From Phascolomyces articulosus (lineage: Eukaryota; Mucoromycota; Mucoromycetes; Mucorales; Lichtheimiaceae): DNA of 64,000 bases. The position numbers and the translations under genes are program-made. The notes under the pieces are model-generated. The model was not told where the DNA came from, did no database searches, and saw nothing but the letters and a program-made list of their open reading frames with translations. This document shows, one piece after another, positions 12,798 through 26,099 of the stretch (its first letter is position 1; every line of letters starts with the position of its first letter). Location of the stretch: positions 1,364,001-1,428,000 of the forward strand of contig JAIXMP010000002.1 in assembly GCA_025677815.1 (NCBI GenBank), given 5' to 3'.

Positions 12798-14676
12798 ATG
12801 GCCTTAGCAACCAAAGGTCTCATTGCAACCGAACTGTCATGTCCTGAAGTTGTCCATTTTTTCGGTCCTCGACCCGAACAAGAAAAACACACCACCTATC
12901 CAAAACGTCAAAAAGTCCGTGGCAAACTACGCCTCGTAATGTCAAAACCCATCAAGTTTAATCGGATTGAAATTCGGTTTAAAGGCCATTCCCAATTGAC
13001 CTGGCGAAATCCGCTGAAATCACATAATGCACTCTTGGTAGAAAAAATGCATGCTTGGAAAACATTACGGAAATGGCGAACGACGTTGGTAGAAAACGCA
13101 ACTTTACCCGCTGGAGTGACAGAATTAGGGTTTGAAGTGACTTTACCGGGTCATTTGTGTGCTTCGTTCAAATCACCTTTTCTTGAAATTCAATACATGC
13201 TGATGGCTTTCATTCTTCCATCTGCCAAGTTTGCAAAAGAGATCCATGTCAGTCAAGAGATCCGTATCTTAAAGACACTTGTACCAAAAGATGTGGTTTA
13301 TGGCCGTGTACCTGGATTTAAAGTACCGCGAGTATCGATGCGTGGTGAAAGGCCAGTATCCCTTGCTTGGGAATTTCAAGTCCCTCGATGGGTATGTTTG
13401 GAGAATGGATATATTGAATTTGATGGAATATTACGACGGCCAACAACTGTATCAGAGGAGAGTGCCATGGTGACAGTGGAAAAGATTGAAGTGGATGTTG
13501 TTCAGGAAGAATTTTATCGTGGTGATTTAAATGATCCTCGGTAAGTTGTTTAATTAATTTTTATTTTTTGGACACTTTCCATAACGAGATACACATCCTC
13601 TGTTAATTCTTTGATTTAATTAGTAACAAAAAAAAAAAAATAAAAATAAAACTGGGGTTATTTTTATTTTTAGATGTATGAAACGACATTTAGTGATATG
13701 CATGAATACTCCATCAACATATATTCAACCGCCACTCGAAACCCCTATTCCATTTGCATTCCCGCTTGAAACGGTATCCACTTGTTCAATCCTTCCATCC
13801 AATGGACGCCATCAACTTCGTCGAGTACACTCAGTCCCAACACATCTATCCGATCATGCATCATTAGCACCATTATCTATTAAAAAGATAGTAGCACCTA
13901 CAGGCGATGTTACCACGCTCTCACGAGGCCATCTCACCTATTCATTAAAATCTCCGTTTCTTAAAATTCAACATTTTATAAGGATAGTGATATATCTTTC
14001 CAATAATGGTACCGCATCAGCTCCTATCTGTATAGGGTTACCAATTCCAATCACAAAACGTATCGAACTAAAGGAGGATTCATTACCTACTTATGAAACT
14101 AGTATTCGTGAAGGAGAAGAATTACCGGACTACTTCACAGCTTCATCTACAGCAGGGACAGAGGAAGATGATGAGAGGGATGTAGAAGTAATGGGAGAGG
14201 AGGAGGAAGATGGTGAAAGTACTACAATTAATGGTACTCCATTACCTCCTCTACCACGACCACGACCACGACCATCCATATCAGCATCATCAGCATCATC
14301 TTTATCAGAGCAGCAACATAACACCCGTGGTCGTGGAATCTCAACATCCCGATCTACATTATTATCGCCACGAATAGAACCTCGCCCATCTTATTCAGGG
14401 ATAGTCCCCCCATTACTTTCATCAACACCACCCACAACACGACGTCGTAGTGGTCATCAACATTCATCTTCACAACCTCCAAGTTTGTCAATATTCAATA
14501 ATAGACAGCAACAACAAACAAATATGTCAAACTCTATTACTAATTCCTGGAGAAGTACACGAACATCTTCAAATTTTTCCCCTACAAGAAGTAATAATAG
14601 TAGCAGATCTAATGATATCACTATCGAAGAAAGAACATTAGATGGCTTTTATATTCAGCCAGAATTTAGTAAATAA
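12798..14676 (+). CDS. Alpha-arrestin (ART-like) trafficking adaptor
   Basis: Fungal alpha-arrestins recruit Rsp5/Nedd4 ubiquitin ligases to plasma-membrane transporters for endocytosis. Two exons, 12798-13540 and 13674-14676, give 581 residues. Residues 1 to about 245 form an arrestin N-like half (PEVVHFFGP, VRGKLRLVMSKPIKFNRIEIRFKGHSQLTW, then LPAGVTELGFEVTLPG). An arrestin C-like half follows to about residue 375 (LSRGHLTYSLKSPFLKIQHFIRIVIYL). The tail is acidic and then Ser/Thr/Arg-rich, probably disordered. There is no canonical PPxY, but LPTY (385-388) and LPDY (398-401) sit directly after the arrestin fold, and LPxY is a known weaker WW-domain ligand. The family call rests on fold-level sequence pattern; which yeast ART it matches cannot be decided. 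Confidence 0.85.
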
Positions 14677-17600
14677 TTTATAATAAATACATGTCAAATA
14701 TCATATATATATAACACATTGCGTAGTTATATATAAAAAAAAACAATTTTTTTATTACTACGTAGCTAGTTGACCACCATAGACTCAAAACTATTGCCAA
14801 GATATTCTTGTCTTTATTAAACATAGTATATCATAACAAGCAATATTATTATGTCCGTACGTAACACTTTTTTTACATTATTTTATAGTTAATACATAGT
14901 GCGTAATATGCATGTACAACTGTAGTGACGATAAAAAGAAATATTCATTTAAAACATGTACACATCCACACTCACACACTTTGGGATTGACTATTATGAA
15001 TAGTATTATTATTCAAAAGGGGGATTATTATTTTGTCAAATTATAAACTCTAATTATATGAAAATACAGAACACAATTTTTTTTGTCCTGTGGTTTAAAC
15101 TTTTGTAGACACACGAATTTTGAGTAAGCTTGCTGTAACACACTCTTTTTGGGCAAGTAATGCGCAATTTAATTCCCACAGTTTATATCAGAACAACAGG
15201 ATAGGAAAGTCTCTATTTGGTTTTGTCCTAGGGAAGAATAATTCTTGTTCTTGATCCACAAGAAGGGATTTTTCCCTTTCACCCAAGAGTGTGGAATTAA
15301 ATAACATCATCAAAAGATGCATGAAAATGAAAAAAAAGGTGTTACAGGGGAGCTAAGAAACAGGATTATTTTATGCATCATCTTCTGTTCTAAATCTAAC
15401 CTTTTAAATTCATAATAATCTACAGCGATGTTGACTTCTTCCCTTTATTCTCACTATTCACTATTATACATGTCTTTAATTGTGGAGAAAAAAGATAATG
15501 CCAAATCTCCATTATCTGAATCATATGAATTGCAGGAAAAGTTAGAGAAACGAATAACCAGACGCAGAGGTTCTGATTTTTTTTATGCTGAATACACTGC
15601 AACTTGGCATTAAAATAAACTCAACAGTATATGAGGGGAAATATTTATCAAGGTGTTAATATGGTTCATGTAAAACCAAAAACTTCTTCTTATCCTACAT
15701 TCTTGAATTGTTTGATAAATATTTCCAACTCCCAACATATACCGAAAACATGATAAATACTCCAACAAGCCTACTACTAGGTGGGAAAAATTTAATTATT
15801 ATAAACGACAAATATGGATAGTTACAAATTTTGTTATCAACATAACATTTGCCAATTCCAAATGGAACTAAGTGTACAAACTCGGTCATGAAATTATTTT
15901 GGACTTTACCAACTACATAAAAACAGATTTTCAAAGTATCCAGTGACACATATTGCATGGGTAAGTAATTGTTACCGGTTAAAGCCCAAAGCTCATATAG
16001 TCGTAGATACGTACTGGTATCACAGCTGCATCCAAAAAAAAAGAAAATACAAACTGATATACTTAAAGCATGATAACAATCTTAGAAAAAAAAACTGTCC
16101 ATCAATTATTTTACATGGAATGGCCCATATAAAGTACAGAAAAATACTACTGGCTATTTAAACATCCATATGAATCGGTTGAATGATGAGTGAAACTCAT
16201 AAATTTGGTAAATTATGTTCCTACGTACTTTCAAGTATCGTTATTATTTTGCACAGTCAACATTTGATTTCCTATGCTGTAGATTATTCAAATGAAAAGT
16301 TTATTATAGTATTTTACGCCATTCGGCTTTTTTTTTATCTGGAGCAAATCGCGATCCATGTGTAAAGAAATAGCTTATTGAATTGTAAACAATAAACAAA
16401 CATGCAAACAATCAAACAAATAAACAAAAAAAAAACTGTGTATTATTATTATTATACTTTACCAAATATATTAAGAACTGATGATAAAGTTTTATTCCTC
16501 CATAAATGTATAAATATAGAACACTACTACTACTGCTGCTGCTAGAATTTGTTATTAAAGCCATATGTATGACAATAAAGGAATTATATACAGATAAAAA
16601 AAGGTTTATTAGTATTATTATTTCACTTACAATGATCAAAGTGAAGGGGCGAGAGGTAGATTTTTTTTTACTGATTGAAATATTGACTGCAGCATAAAAG
16701 AAGGGTGATACCAATGATTAAAAGGTTTAGATCAATATGTTAGGAAGGGGTTGTTAGTAAAAGAAACAATTTTTATATATATTCGGTCTAACTTATCCCG
16801 CATTCAATAATAAATGCACAAAACTAGAACGATTGTTCTTTTGTGTGACAGGACAGATTAGTGCATATATCCGTCTTTTTTGTGTGATCTTTTTTATGTA
16901 AGGAATCGCATCATCTTGTTTAAAGTTTATTATTTTTGAGACGAGGTACATAATTGGAAAATGAGCATCGATGCACTGCATCGATAATCCTGTTGAAATA
17001 TGTTACACAATTAAAACAATGTCAAAAAAGATAATGAAACCGATGGTGTGGAAAGGGCGACTATGTACAATATGTACCATTGATATAGTAAGACTATATG
17101 TTTTTTTCGGGGGGGGGAGGAGGGGAAAAGGGGACACATAATATGTACTTTGTTATGATTTCCATTTGTACACAAATGATGATGGTGAATTCTTCTTTTA
17201 TCTAGGTTGCACATTTATAGACGTTCCAGGCGATGGTAAATCTCTTCTCAATTGACATATTTATTAAGTGTTTGAGTTTCTTGGCTTCTGCTTACCATTT
17301 CAGGATTGGTTAAACACAATTCAATTTCTTAATAATTTGATTATCTTTTTCTCTTTTCTTTCTTTTTCTTCTTTTTCTTCTTTTTCTGTTTATGTGGCAG
17401 ATTGCTCTCTTTCGTTCCTTTAAACCATTTCCTTTCCCTTCCTTGCAACATATCATTATAATCATCGCATAGCACATAATAATATTGGATAATAATATAA
17501 TATTGTCCATTATTATTATTATTTATTACTACGACGACTCTAGCTAATAACACTATATAACTTATACAGCGATTCTTTTTGATCTGACATCATCAAAAAA

Positions 17601-17726
17601 AAAGAAGTAAGTTTTCAACTGATTATTATATGAAAAAAAGAAAGAAAAAAACAATCCGAGTGTACGTATTTATATAACGCCATAATTCTCACCTTTCTAC
17701 TGCATGTACAATTTATATGAAAGGTC
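14677..17726. other. Long AT-rich gene-poor stretch
   Basis: I find no gene with convincing splice structure or recognisable product on either strand; short open frames here look accidental. Visible structure includes a 15-bp inverted repeat GGAAATATTTATCAA (15637-15651 and 15712-15726), a 19-nt perfect palindrome at 16967-16985, and long polypyrimidine tracts (17341-17440) upstream of the PAS/GATA gene. Confidence 0.5.
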
Positions 17727-18347
17727 ATGACTGTGTTTACCAAAGCATGCTTTTGGGCAATTTTGGACCCGGAACAATTCCGGTTTTTGTATTTACCAGA
17801 TTCTATAGCGCAAATCACCGTGGGAGATGAAAATCGATCTATCTGTGATCTGTTACAAAATAGATCATTATTGGATTTTATTCATCCAGATGAATTTACA
17901 AGTGCAAAGACGGACCTTGAACAATTTTTAAGTGTTAGGACACTGGCAGGTTCAATAACTAGGTAAAGTGCGTGCATTTCGCTATAGTTTTTATATATAT
18001 ATATATATACACACGCACGCACGCACGCACAGCAGATATACACACAAAAGAAGATTTTGTTTTTCCGCGAGCTCAACAGTTCTTGTTGCCACATTTGTTA
18101 CATGTTTATGTATGAATGCCACTAACACTGTTTCATTTCACAATGTTGGGGTTGTACGAAATACGGATGATTGCGTGCCCAATTTTTTTTCTTTCTTTTA
18201 CTATATTTACGACAAACCATAAATATGACTAACTAAATTCTTAATGGAAAATAAAATAGATGTCGCGTTTTATCCTTTCAATATATTTTAAAATATCAAA
18301 AACTAAATCGCTCCAATTCATTGCCACCACATCAAAACAATGACTAT

Positions 18348-18382
<35 letters not shown>

Positions 18383-20483
18383 GGTGAAGAACAAATTTCA
18401 CAATAAAAACAAAACTTTAATATATAATAAACAAAGAAAACTTACAAGTTTTACATATTAAAATCTAAAAAGATTTTAAGCAGTTACTCTTCTCCTACTA
18501 GTAACAACAATAACATCCTTGATCCTTACAGTGATGCTCAGTATGAAATTGTTGATATTGCATTATACATTGCTACGGAGAACATGATTCTCGCATTCTT
18601 CCACACGAAAGGTAAAAATAATAAAATAGTATCTTTTCTATAGTTTCACTATCGTCAAGAAATCTAAATATAGTATGTGTGTGTGTATGTGTATCATAAC
18701 ACGTATATATTCTAATTGACCGGGTTTTCCTTTTCAAAAAAAAAGAACGCCCAACCATTCATAACAAAGAAGATTCTTATTATTGTGGGGACTGTGAACC
18801 TAATCAATGTGTAAGTTTATTTTTTTTCTCATATATGTAATATAGTTTCGGATAAAAAAAAGGTAATCACACTAATAAAAATAATGATGACGAACCTGTT
18901 ATTCTATGCTTATTTAATATAGGAAATTAATTCGATGCTGGATATTCTCGAAACTCAACGACAACAGCAATCCTCGTCGCATGATAATGTTTATTTCAAA
19001 CCTGCTGCTGCATCGGCATCAGAAAATTTGCGTCTGTTTCAAATTCATAATAGTATGACGGGAAAACTTATTGTATCATTGCCAACAAGTTTCACTCATC
19101 ATTCCAGTACAACACCACCCACCACAATAAACATGTATAACGCTTCATCGCCATCATATCACGAAAATGACGGTGAATTATGGATACCCAATAACGAACA
19201 CGCATCATCGTATTACCAAAGTCAACAAAGGCAGCAACAAAAAGAAAGGCTTGATGAAATACTTTGCACGATTAAAAATGTCATGGAAAAAGAAATCCTT
19301 CTGCTTAATTCCATGACACCTCGTCATGCCAAACTTCAATACCAAAAATTGCCATGTACACACCCTTTCCGTTCAAGTACAATGGTATATTTATCGGATG
19401 GTATGTATCGTTTTGAGCATATCATTATACCTTACGGTTATATTACATTCGGTGCCATTCAAGTAACTATGGTGATTCCATTGACTAGGATAACACCAAC
19501 CATCAAAGGAAGAGAGGATGGATCACCCATATCAGAACATCACACCAATCATAATGATTGCAATGATACCCCAACGGTAAGAAATTCAACGTATCATCAT
19601 TATGTTCATTACAATGCACCCGAAAGTCAACAACAAGAAAACATGCACGGTATTACTTTGGATAGTCCAGTCAATGTCAACGCATCCCATTCCTTTAGTG
19701 AAAGACCCAATTTATTAAACAATGATCATCAATGTGATATAACAAACACAGCGCCTACATCTACACCACTCCACCACCACAGCAGTTCCAGCAGTAAACA
19801 GTCAGGGTAAATCTATTTCGTCTTGTACAAAAAAATGACAATAAGTTTTTATACATACTAACATGATATACGATTTCTTTTATTCCAGTTCATCCCCTTT
19901 TATAGGAGGGAACTTGCAAAAATTGTCGCATCATCCCAATTCTAAAGATTATGATGACTACGACAGACACAACAACAGCACACCTTCATCAACCATGACG
20001 AGGACGACAATGCATCGTATCAGCAATAATAAAAATGGAAGTCAAGTTTATATGTCCATCAATCAACTCCTGTGTTCGCAGACGTGTGAATCATCATCTA
20101 TTCATCTTCATCATGCGTCACCCAATGCTTACCCGAATCATCATGGATCTCCTGATACTACTTTTGTCAATATTCAAGGTAGAAGCAGCAATAGTAATCA
20201 GAGTATGGCAGTTAGAGTTTGTACAAAATGTTATACAAACAAAAGTCTTGAATGGCGCAAAGGACCTACAGGAGAGAAAACGTGAGTCAAAATACGCTTG
20301 ATCTTTTTTTTATATCTTTTTTTTCCTGGTGTAACTAATATGAATATATACATTTGGTTGGAGTTTAGTTTATGTAATGCATGTGGACTCAGGTACGCAC
20401 GATCCATTGCACGTAAAGAAAAGTTAGCAGTACAACAGCAACAGCAACAGCAGCAACAACAATATCATCATCATCACCAGTAA
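17727..20483 (+). CDS. PAS-domain GATA zinc-finger factor, WC-2 / cutinase-palindrome-binding type
   Basis: Proteins of this type pair with WC-1-like photoreceptors or act alone as DNA-binding regulators. Seven exons (17727-17962, 18260-18383, 18473-18611, 18746-18810, 18923-19806, 19889-20281, 20369-20483) give 651 residues. Residues 1 to about 170 form a PAS domain: FWAILDPEQFRFLYLPDS at the start, LLDFIHPDEF with the HPDE motif, AGSITRCRVLS, and YEIVDIALYIATENMILAFF. A His run encoded by (CAT)n interrupts it. The finger is C594-x2-C597-x18-C616-x2-C619 (VCTKCYTNKSLEWRKGP, then LCNACGLRYARSIARKEK), the fungal x18 GATA class, split by the last intron. A Gln/His-rich tail follows. Exons 2-3 are the least certain: the acceptor at 18472 was chosen to keep phase. 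Mucorales carry several WC-2 paralogues, so the exact orthologue is open. Confidence 0.86.
18351..18382. repeat. (CAT)n microsatellite encoding a His run
   Basis: About ten CAT codons in frame inside the PAS region of the GATA factor, directly before the donor at 18384. Length variation would change the His run within the protein. Confidence 0.85.
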
Positions 20484-22729
20484 CCTTATAATTGAATAAT
20501 TACGAATATATAGCAACTTGAATATTCGTTCTCTTTTTTTTTCCATGGCACCCATAGTAAGATCTTGCCTCTTTGATATTCTTTTCTATATATATATATT
20601 TGCATTATTGGTCTCCTGTTTTTCCAATTCCTTTCGTTTTGATAAGTTGATATTGCTTCAAAGTTTCTCTGAAAGAGTATAACCTTTTCTTGATTTCCTC
20701 TTTTTTTTTTTCTTTTAACAACAACAATCACAAAAAAGCTTATACTATATAGCATCTTATAGCCAACTATTGATGAATTCATGACACTTTCTATTTTTTA
20801 CAGTATATACATATGCCATTTTTTTTCCTTTTTCGATAATAATGATAATAATATTCTTCAATTTAAAATAATAAACAATAGTTTTTTTCATGACAAACAC
20901 AAATATTCGAAGTATTATATCATGTAATAATTAACAAATTCACATGAATAAGTATGTGTATTTTTAAACTTTATATGTAAAATTAATTAATTGTAATATC
21001 TAATGATAATATATAACACTGATGAAGTTTTGTATATCATTCTCAAATTCCTTTTTCCTCGAGAACATTGACATATTCCCATTTTTCTAAAATTCTAAAT
21101 AAGGTCTTAAATGACGGAATACACTTCCCGTCGACATGACAAAGAATGGTCATCGCTCTTCTTCCAAAGAAAGACGATTTTATAATTCTTAGAAATTGAG
21201 ACCCATTCCGTTTCCATCTCATTATTTTTCCTTAGCAACAGCTAGAGATGATTCTGGTGTAACTAATCTCATTAAACTCTTGTATCTGACTCCAGATATC
21301 CTTGTATTATACATCATTTAATTAATTAATAAAAGAAATGAACCATCATCATTTAATCTATGTATTTGTTTTACTTGTCTGTACCGTGTACGTATAATAC
21401 TATATATTGCCGCAAAAGGATGGGGAGTTGGGAAGGTTGATGATAGTTCTGGTAATTAGCACAAGAATAAATAATCTACATGGTGTGTATGTACTATTGC
21501 AGTTTTCTTGGATTCACAATATATAATAAATTCGTTGGTTTGATTCAAGATGAGTATGATATACACATATACTTTGTTGCAGTGGTAGAATATAATCTTT
21601 TAGTGATATAATACGTTGACACGATGATGAGCATTCTTTTGAGCTACTGCTGTGCTTGGCGTACCCGAAAAGATTGAGTAGGAATAAAAATTTTCGCAGA
21701 CGTTAATAATGTACTTGTCATGGTTGCCCTTTGGAGTTCGATTAGAAGTTCTTTAATAGTAGCCTAAAAACAATGTTGACCCAGGACCATCGCATAATCC
21801 GAAGAAGCCATCAACAACAAGGAATTCCAAAAGACCAAGGAATACAGACGCCCCAAAATATTTCTGCCAATGAAGTGCTTTTTCCTTAGTACATGTTGCT
21901 GCTGCAGTTTCGTAGTCACGAGGGTAACTGTTGTCGGTGGCATTATCGAATAATTATTAATCATGAATAAACCCATCTATTGCTGTCAGGAAGATGATCC
22001 AACAATTACCGATTAAATTATGATATCAGATTTAACAAAATGAAAGCCGCACTTTTCATGATGTAGTAAATATCATCGGTGGAATAGTATGTATTAATTG
22101 GACCTAATAAATCGTCATCTAAACCCTTGTTTTTGCCAGCTATATAAAGATGTTTCGAATTTAAAATACGGATTGTAGGAAGAAGGATAAGGCGGTGATC
22201 CAGATTTCTTTTCTTGACCTCCTTTAATTTCATGGCTCAGCTTCGTAAACGGTAATAGCAAAACATTTCATAAATGTTTTTTTTATGGATTCAATTGGAG
22301 TGTTTCATATTCGTTCGAGTCTATTCCATTGGATATCTTAACTTCGTGGGAGGATAATCGAGATGATGATGTAATGGAATATAAGAAATAATAAAGGCCT
22401 GGTGGTGCGTGTGCCTGATGACCGTTTGAAGAAATGGGTTGTGCTTGTGTTTATTTATCGCATATATATCCCATATTTATTATAATTATTACTATTACTG
22501 TAAGTCTAAAAATAAAGCACATTCTGTGGACATTAAAGTCATTTGATCATATATCAAATCATAGTCGTAAAGACAAAGGTAGCAATAGAATAATTCACAG
22601 TGTACCTCTACTTCTGCCGTGGCATCTGGCCCTTTTTCGGTGTTTCAAATATGCTTACTTAAAAGCCTGTTCGCAAGCAGACGCACGTTCTCTTTCTTTT
22701 GTTGCACTCATACTTTGACACACTTTAAC
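20484..22729. other. Gene-poor region between the GATA factor and the RNase H-like repeat gene
   Basis: AT-rich. The minus strand around 21760-22235 carries two adjacent open frames of ordinary composition (22018-22233 and 21764-21976) without a joinable splice structure or recognisable domain, perhaps a decayed gene. Nothing else is supported. The last 60 bp before 22730 look like a short 5' UTR. Confidence 0.4.
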
Positions 22730-25700
22730 ATGAACACAGCACTAAGTAATTATATGCTTTTTTTTTACATTAAATCTTTTAATTTTATGATTATTGTTTC
22801 CATTCTAATATTTATCAAATATTGCTTTTTATTTCTTTTACAAAATGTTATTAGTGGAAGCAGTAGTTCGCAGATTGGGCGATCTACAAGAACAGAAGGC
22901 AAGACTGGTTGATCAATATGAATACGACATTAGGCATTCTCCATTAGTGATCAATGAGGTTTGTCATGCTTCTGTATTTTGCTACTACTGTGTTTTATAT
23001 AAAAAATAATAGTTACTGATTTTGACACGTTTATCTTTTTTAAATTGAATGATAATAGGAGGGTCAAACACAAATCACTGATCGTATTGTTATTATTGCC
23101 TTGTCCACTGATCAAATGCAGCCTGACGACACACAATCCGGTGGTTATAGCATTGTTCCACTTGATCGCAATTCTCCATTACTGTTTGGATACCATGATG
23201 GTCGCAATACTGGCACGCTTATCTTTTTCTTAAAGGTAAAAAAAAAACGCGTGAACTAAAAGGGGAGAAAGAAAAAAAAATACACCTTTTTGTTCCCCCC
23301 ATTAATGATCCATCACTTTTATCCTTCAATAGGCAGTGCGAAAGATTCTTAAGACAACTCCAAAAGATGAACCAATCACTATCATTACTCGAAATCATGC
23401 TACTGCTAATTGTAACGTATCTTCTTTGAGTGGAGAGAGAGTGAAAAAGGGCAAATGAATCACTTTATTTTTATCCTTATTTTAATTTATATTTGTATAA
23501 AAAAAATAGATCTTAAAGGTGAAAATAACATTAATGAAAGTAATCCAATGTTCCCACTCTTGGTTGGTTGTGTGAATGATATTGAAGACTTGTTTGAAGA
23601 ACGAACTGCACCTGTTTTCGGCTACTGGGTAAGATATATATATATTAAAATAAAATAGCCTGAAATGATATGAAATGATCCAAGAAACATAGTATCTAAT
23701 TTATCTTTCGTGTGCGTGTGTTTATTTGAACGATGAAAAAAAAAATAGATGGAACCTGATAACAACGTTGATTGGATGAAAGATTTTTCTGAATTGGCTC
23801 GTAAAGTAGCAAGTGAAGCACGAAAGTTAAGGTAAATATTTATATATTCCTCGTATATGCTTATTATTATTGGTTTTTCTTCATCTTAGTTTGGTATTAA
23901 ACTTAATGTTTCTCTATCAAATAAAAAACATCATAGGATCATCACTGATGACGATCGCCAAATGGATGCTGCACATCAAACTCAAAACGTTGCTTCAGCC
24001 TCCACGTCAAGAAGACCTGAACCACTTGCACAGGTTCGATCTTACCCACTTACTCAAGAAAAACCACAGAAACCAGTACCGTCCGCAACACAACCTTCAC
24101 ATGCTTCACAACACCCACAACCTACACAATCTACACAACCTTCACAAGCTGTACAGCATCCACCACATCCCCAACATCCTATTCCAGGACCATTAACACC
24201 TATCGATGAAATTGGTAAGTTAAAAAAAGAAAAACACAATAAAAAGAGGGAAGCCAGTATAATGAAAAAAAAGGGAGACTCATATCCAGGTATCGTTTAT
24301 AAATGTATAGTTGCAACAATTCAAAAATTGGCAGTGACACGTAATGAACGAATTGAGTTTTTTAAGAAAAATGGAACAAAAATGGGAATGATTGGAAATC
24401 ATAACATAGTTTTAAATAATGATGTAAGTTTTTTTTAAGAAAAATACAAGTGGGTTGATTTAAGAAAAGAATACTTACTTTTTTTGCATATGTGATATGG
24501 TTTCATCCAGCATTTACCACCTATTCAAAAATACCATATCGCTTTTATATCAATGTCTGTGGACGTAAGACGACCAGATGGTAAACAAGCCGGCGGTTAT
24601 GGAATCGTATGGGTTGGTAATAACACGACGAATCAATTTGGCTATTATGACAACCCATATCCTGGCACCGTATTCTTCCTTCTCATGGTAAACAAAAGAG
24701 AGATTATATATATTGAGAAGGGATCAGAGATATTTATTTCAACAATGAACACAGCTGATGAGCATTTTTATTTTATCCATCCACTAAATAATGTATATAT
24801 AGGCAGTTCGAGATGTTCTTGCACAGTGTCCCAGAAATGAGTCCTTGATGATTGCCACAACAAATCATGCCATCGTAAACTGTAATGTCTCTTGTTTCTT
24901 GTTCTTGCTATTCATGTTTTTTTTATCCATTTTCTATATTTTAACTTTATGATTTTTTTTCTTTTGATATATAGTTATTAATGATAAAAAAGCTTTGAAA
25001 AAAAATGAGCACATGGATCATTGCTTGGAAGAAATTGAACGGGCCATTGATAACCGAAATGCACCAACCAGTAGTTTTTTGGTAATGATACAGGATGATA
25101 TTAACGAAAAAAAAAATAAAAAAACAGTAAACTGAATATTTAAAAATCTCTATCTACATTTGAAAAACATAGATCGGGCAGTATACTCAACGGGTCTGGG
25201 TTAAAGATTTCTATGAAATGTCAAGACAAGTTGGCAGTGAAGCTAGAAAGCTTGGGTACTCCATCTTTTATTTTTATTTTTTGGAGGGGAAGAGAAGAAG
25301 GACAGAAAATGGTTATTTTTCAAGTATGATTCTTTTTGTTTTGCTCACATTATATATAAATATATAGATTGATTCGCAATTTCAGCCCGTTACCAAGCGA
25401 TATCACTACACTGATCCCTCTTCCTCCAACATTATCATCATCATCTAGTAACGCGCAAAGATCACAACAACAGCAACTAGGACAAACACAAACCCAAACC
25501 CAAACCCAAAGAACCCAAAAAACCCCCACATACAACACAAGTAAGTTATTCATTTTTTCTTTTCTATTAAAATTACAGAAAGAGTGTGATGTGCTTTTTT
25601 TATTAAATAAATGTATATACATAGAAACTATCGTTGAAAACTTACGAGAGCTTGAGAAAAGACGTATTGAATACTTACACAATGGACGTAAAATCCTGCG

Positions 25701-26063
25701 AACAAGCAATGGTACAATTAACTTCGACAACGCCTATTATGTATGTATAATGCAATTATTATTTTTTTTCTCTTCTTTCAAAAGAAAAAAAAAGACAGAT
25801 ACTTATTAAGGATGATTTTTTTAATTATACAGGGTCGTGACTGTCTGCCTGTCCCGAGAATGGCGTTCATTGCCATGTCAACTGATATTCCTCGTCAAGA
25901 TAATGGACATCAGGCAGGTGGTTACAGCGCCATATGGCTGGACAAAGAATCTGACAATCAATTTGGTAACCATGATAATCCAAGTGGTGGCACACTTGTA
26001 TTTTTGTTGAAGGTAAATGAAAGAATAAAAATCTACTAAAGAAACAGATTTTTTTCATATATT

Positions 26064-26099
<36 letters not shown>

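Noticed and set aside
15420..16714. Several 60-100 residue ORFs in the 15-17 kb stretch
   Set aside because: No splice structure, domain or overlapping signal; lengths are expected by chance in AT-rich DNA with this much sequence.
22845..22958. ATG at 22845 as start of the RNase H-like repeat gene
   Set aside because: It lies 8 nt before a good TATTAG acceptor. The upstream start at 22730 with an intron to 22854 gives a normal leader and the same phase-1 intron that heads the other two units. It remains the fallback.
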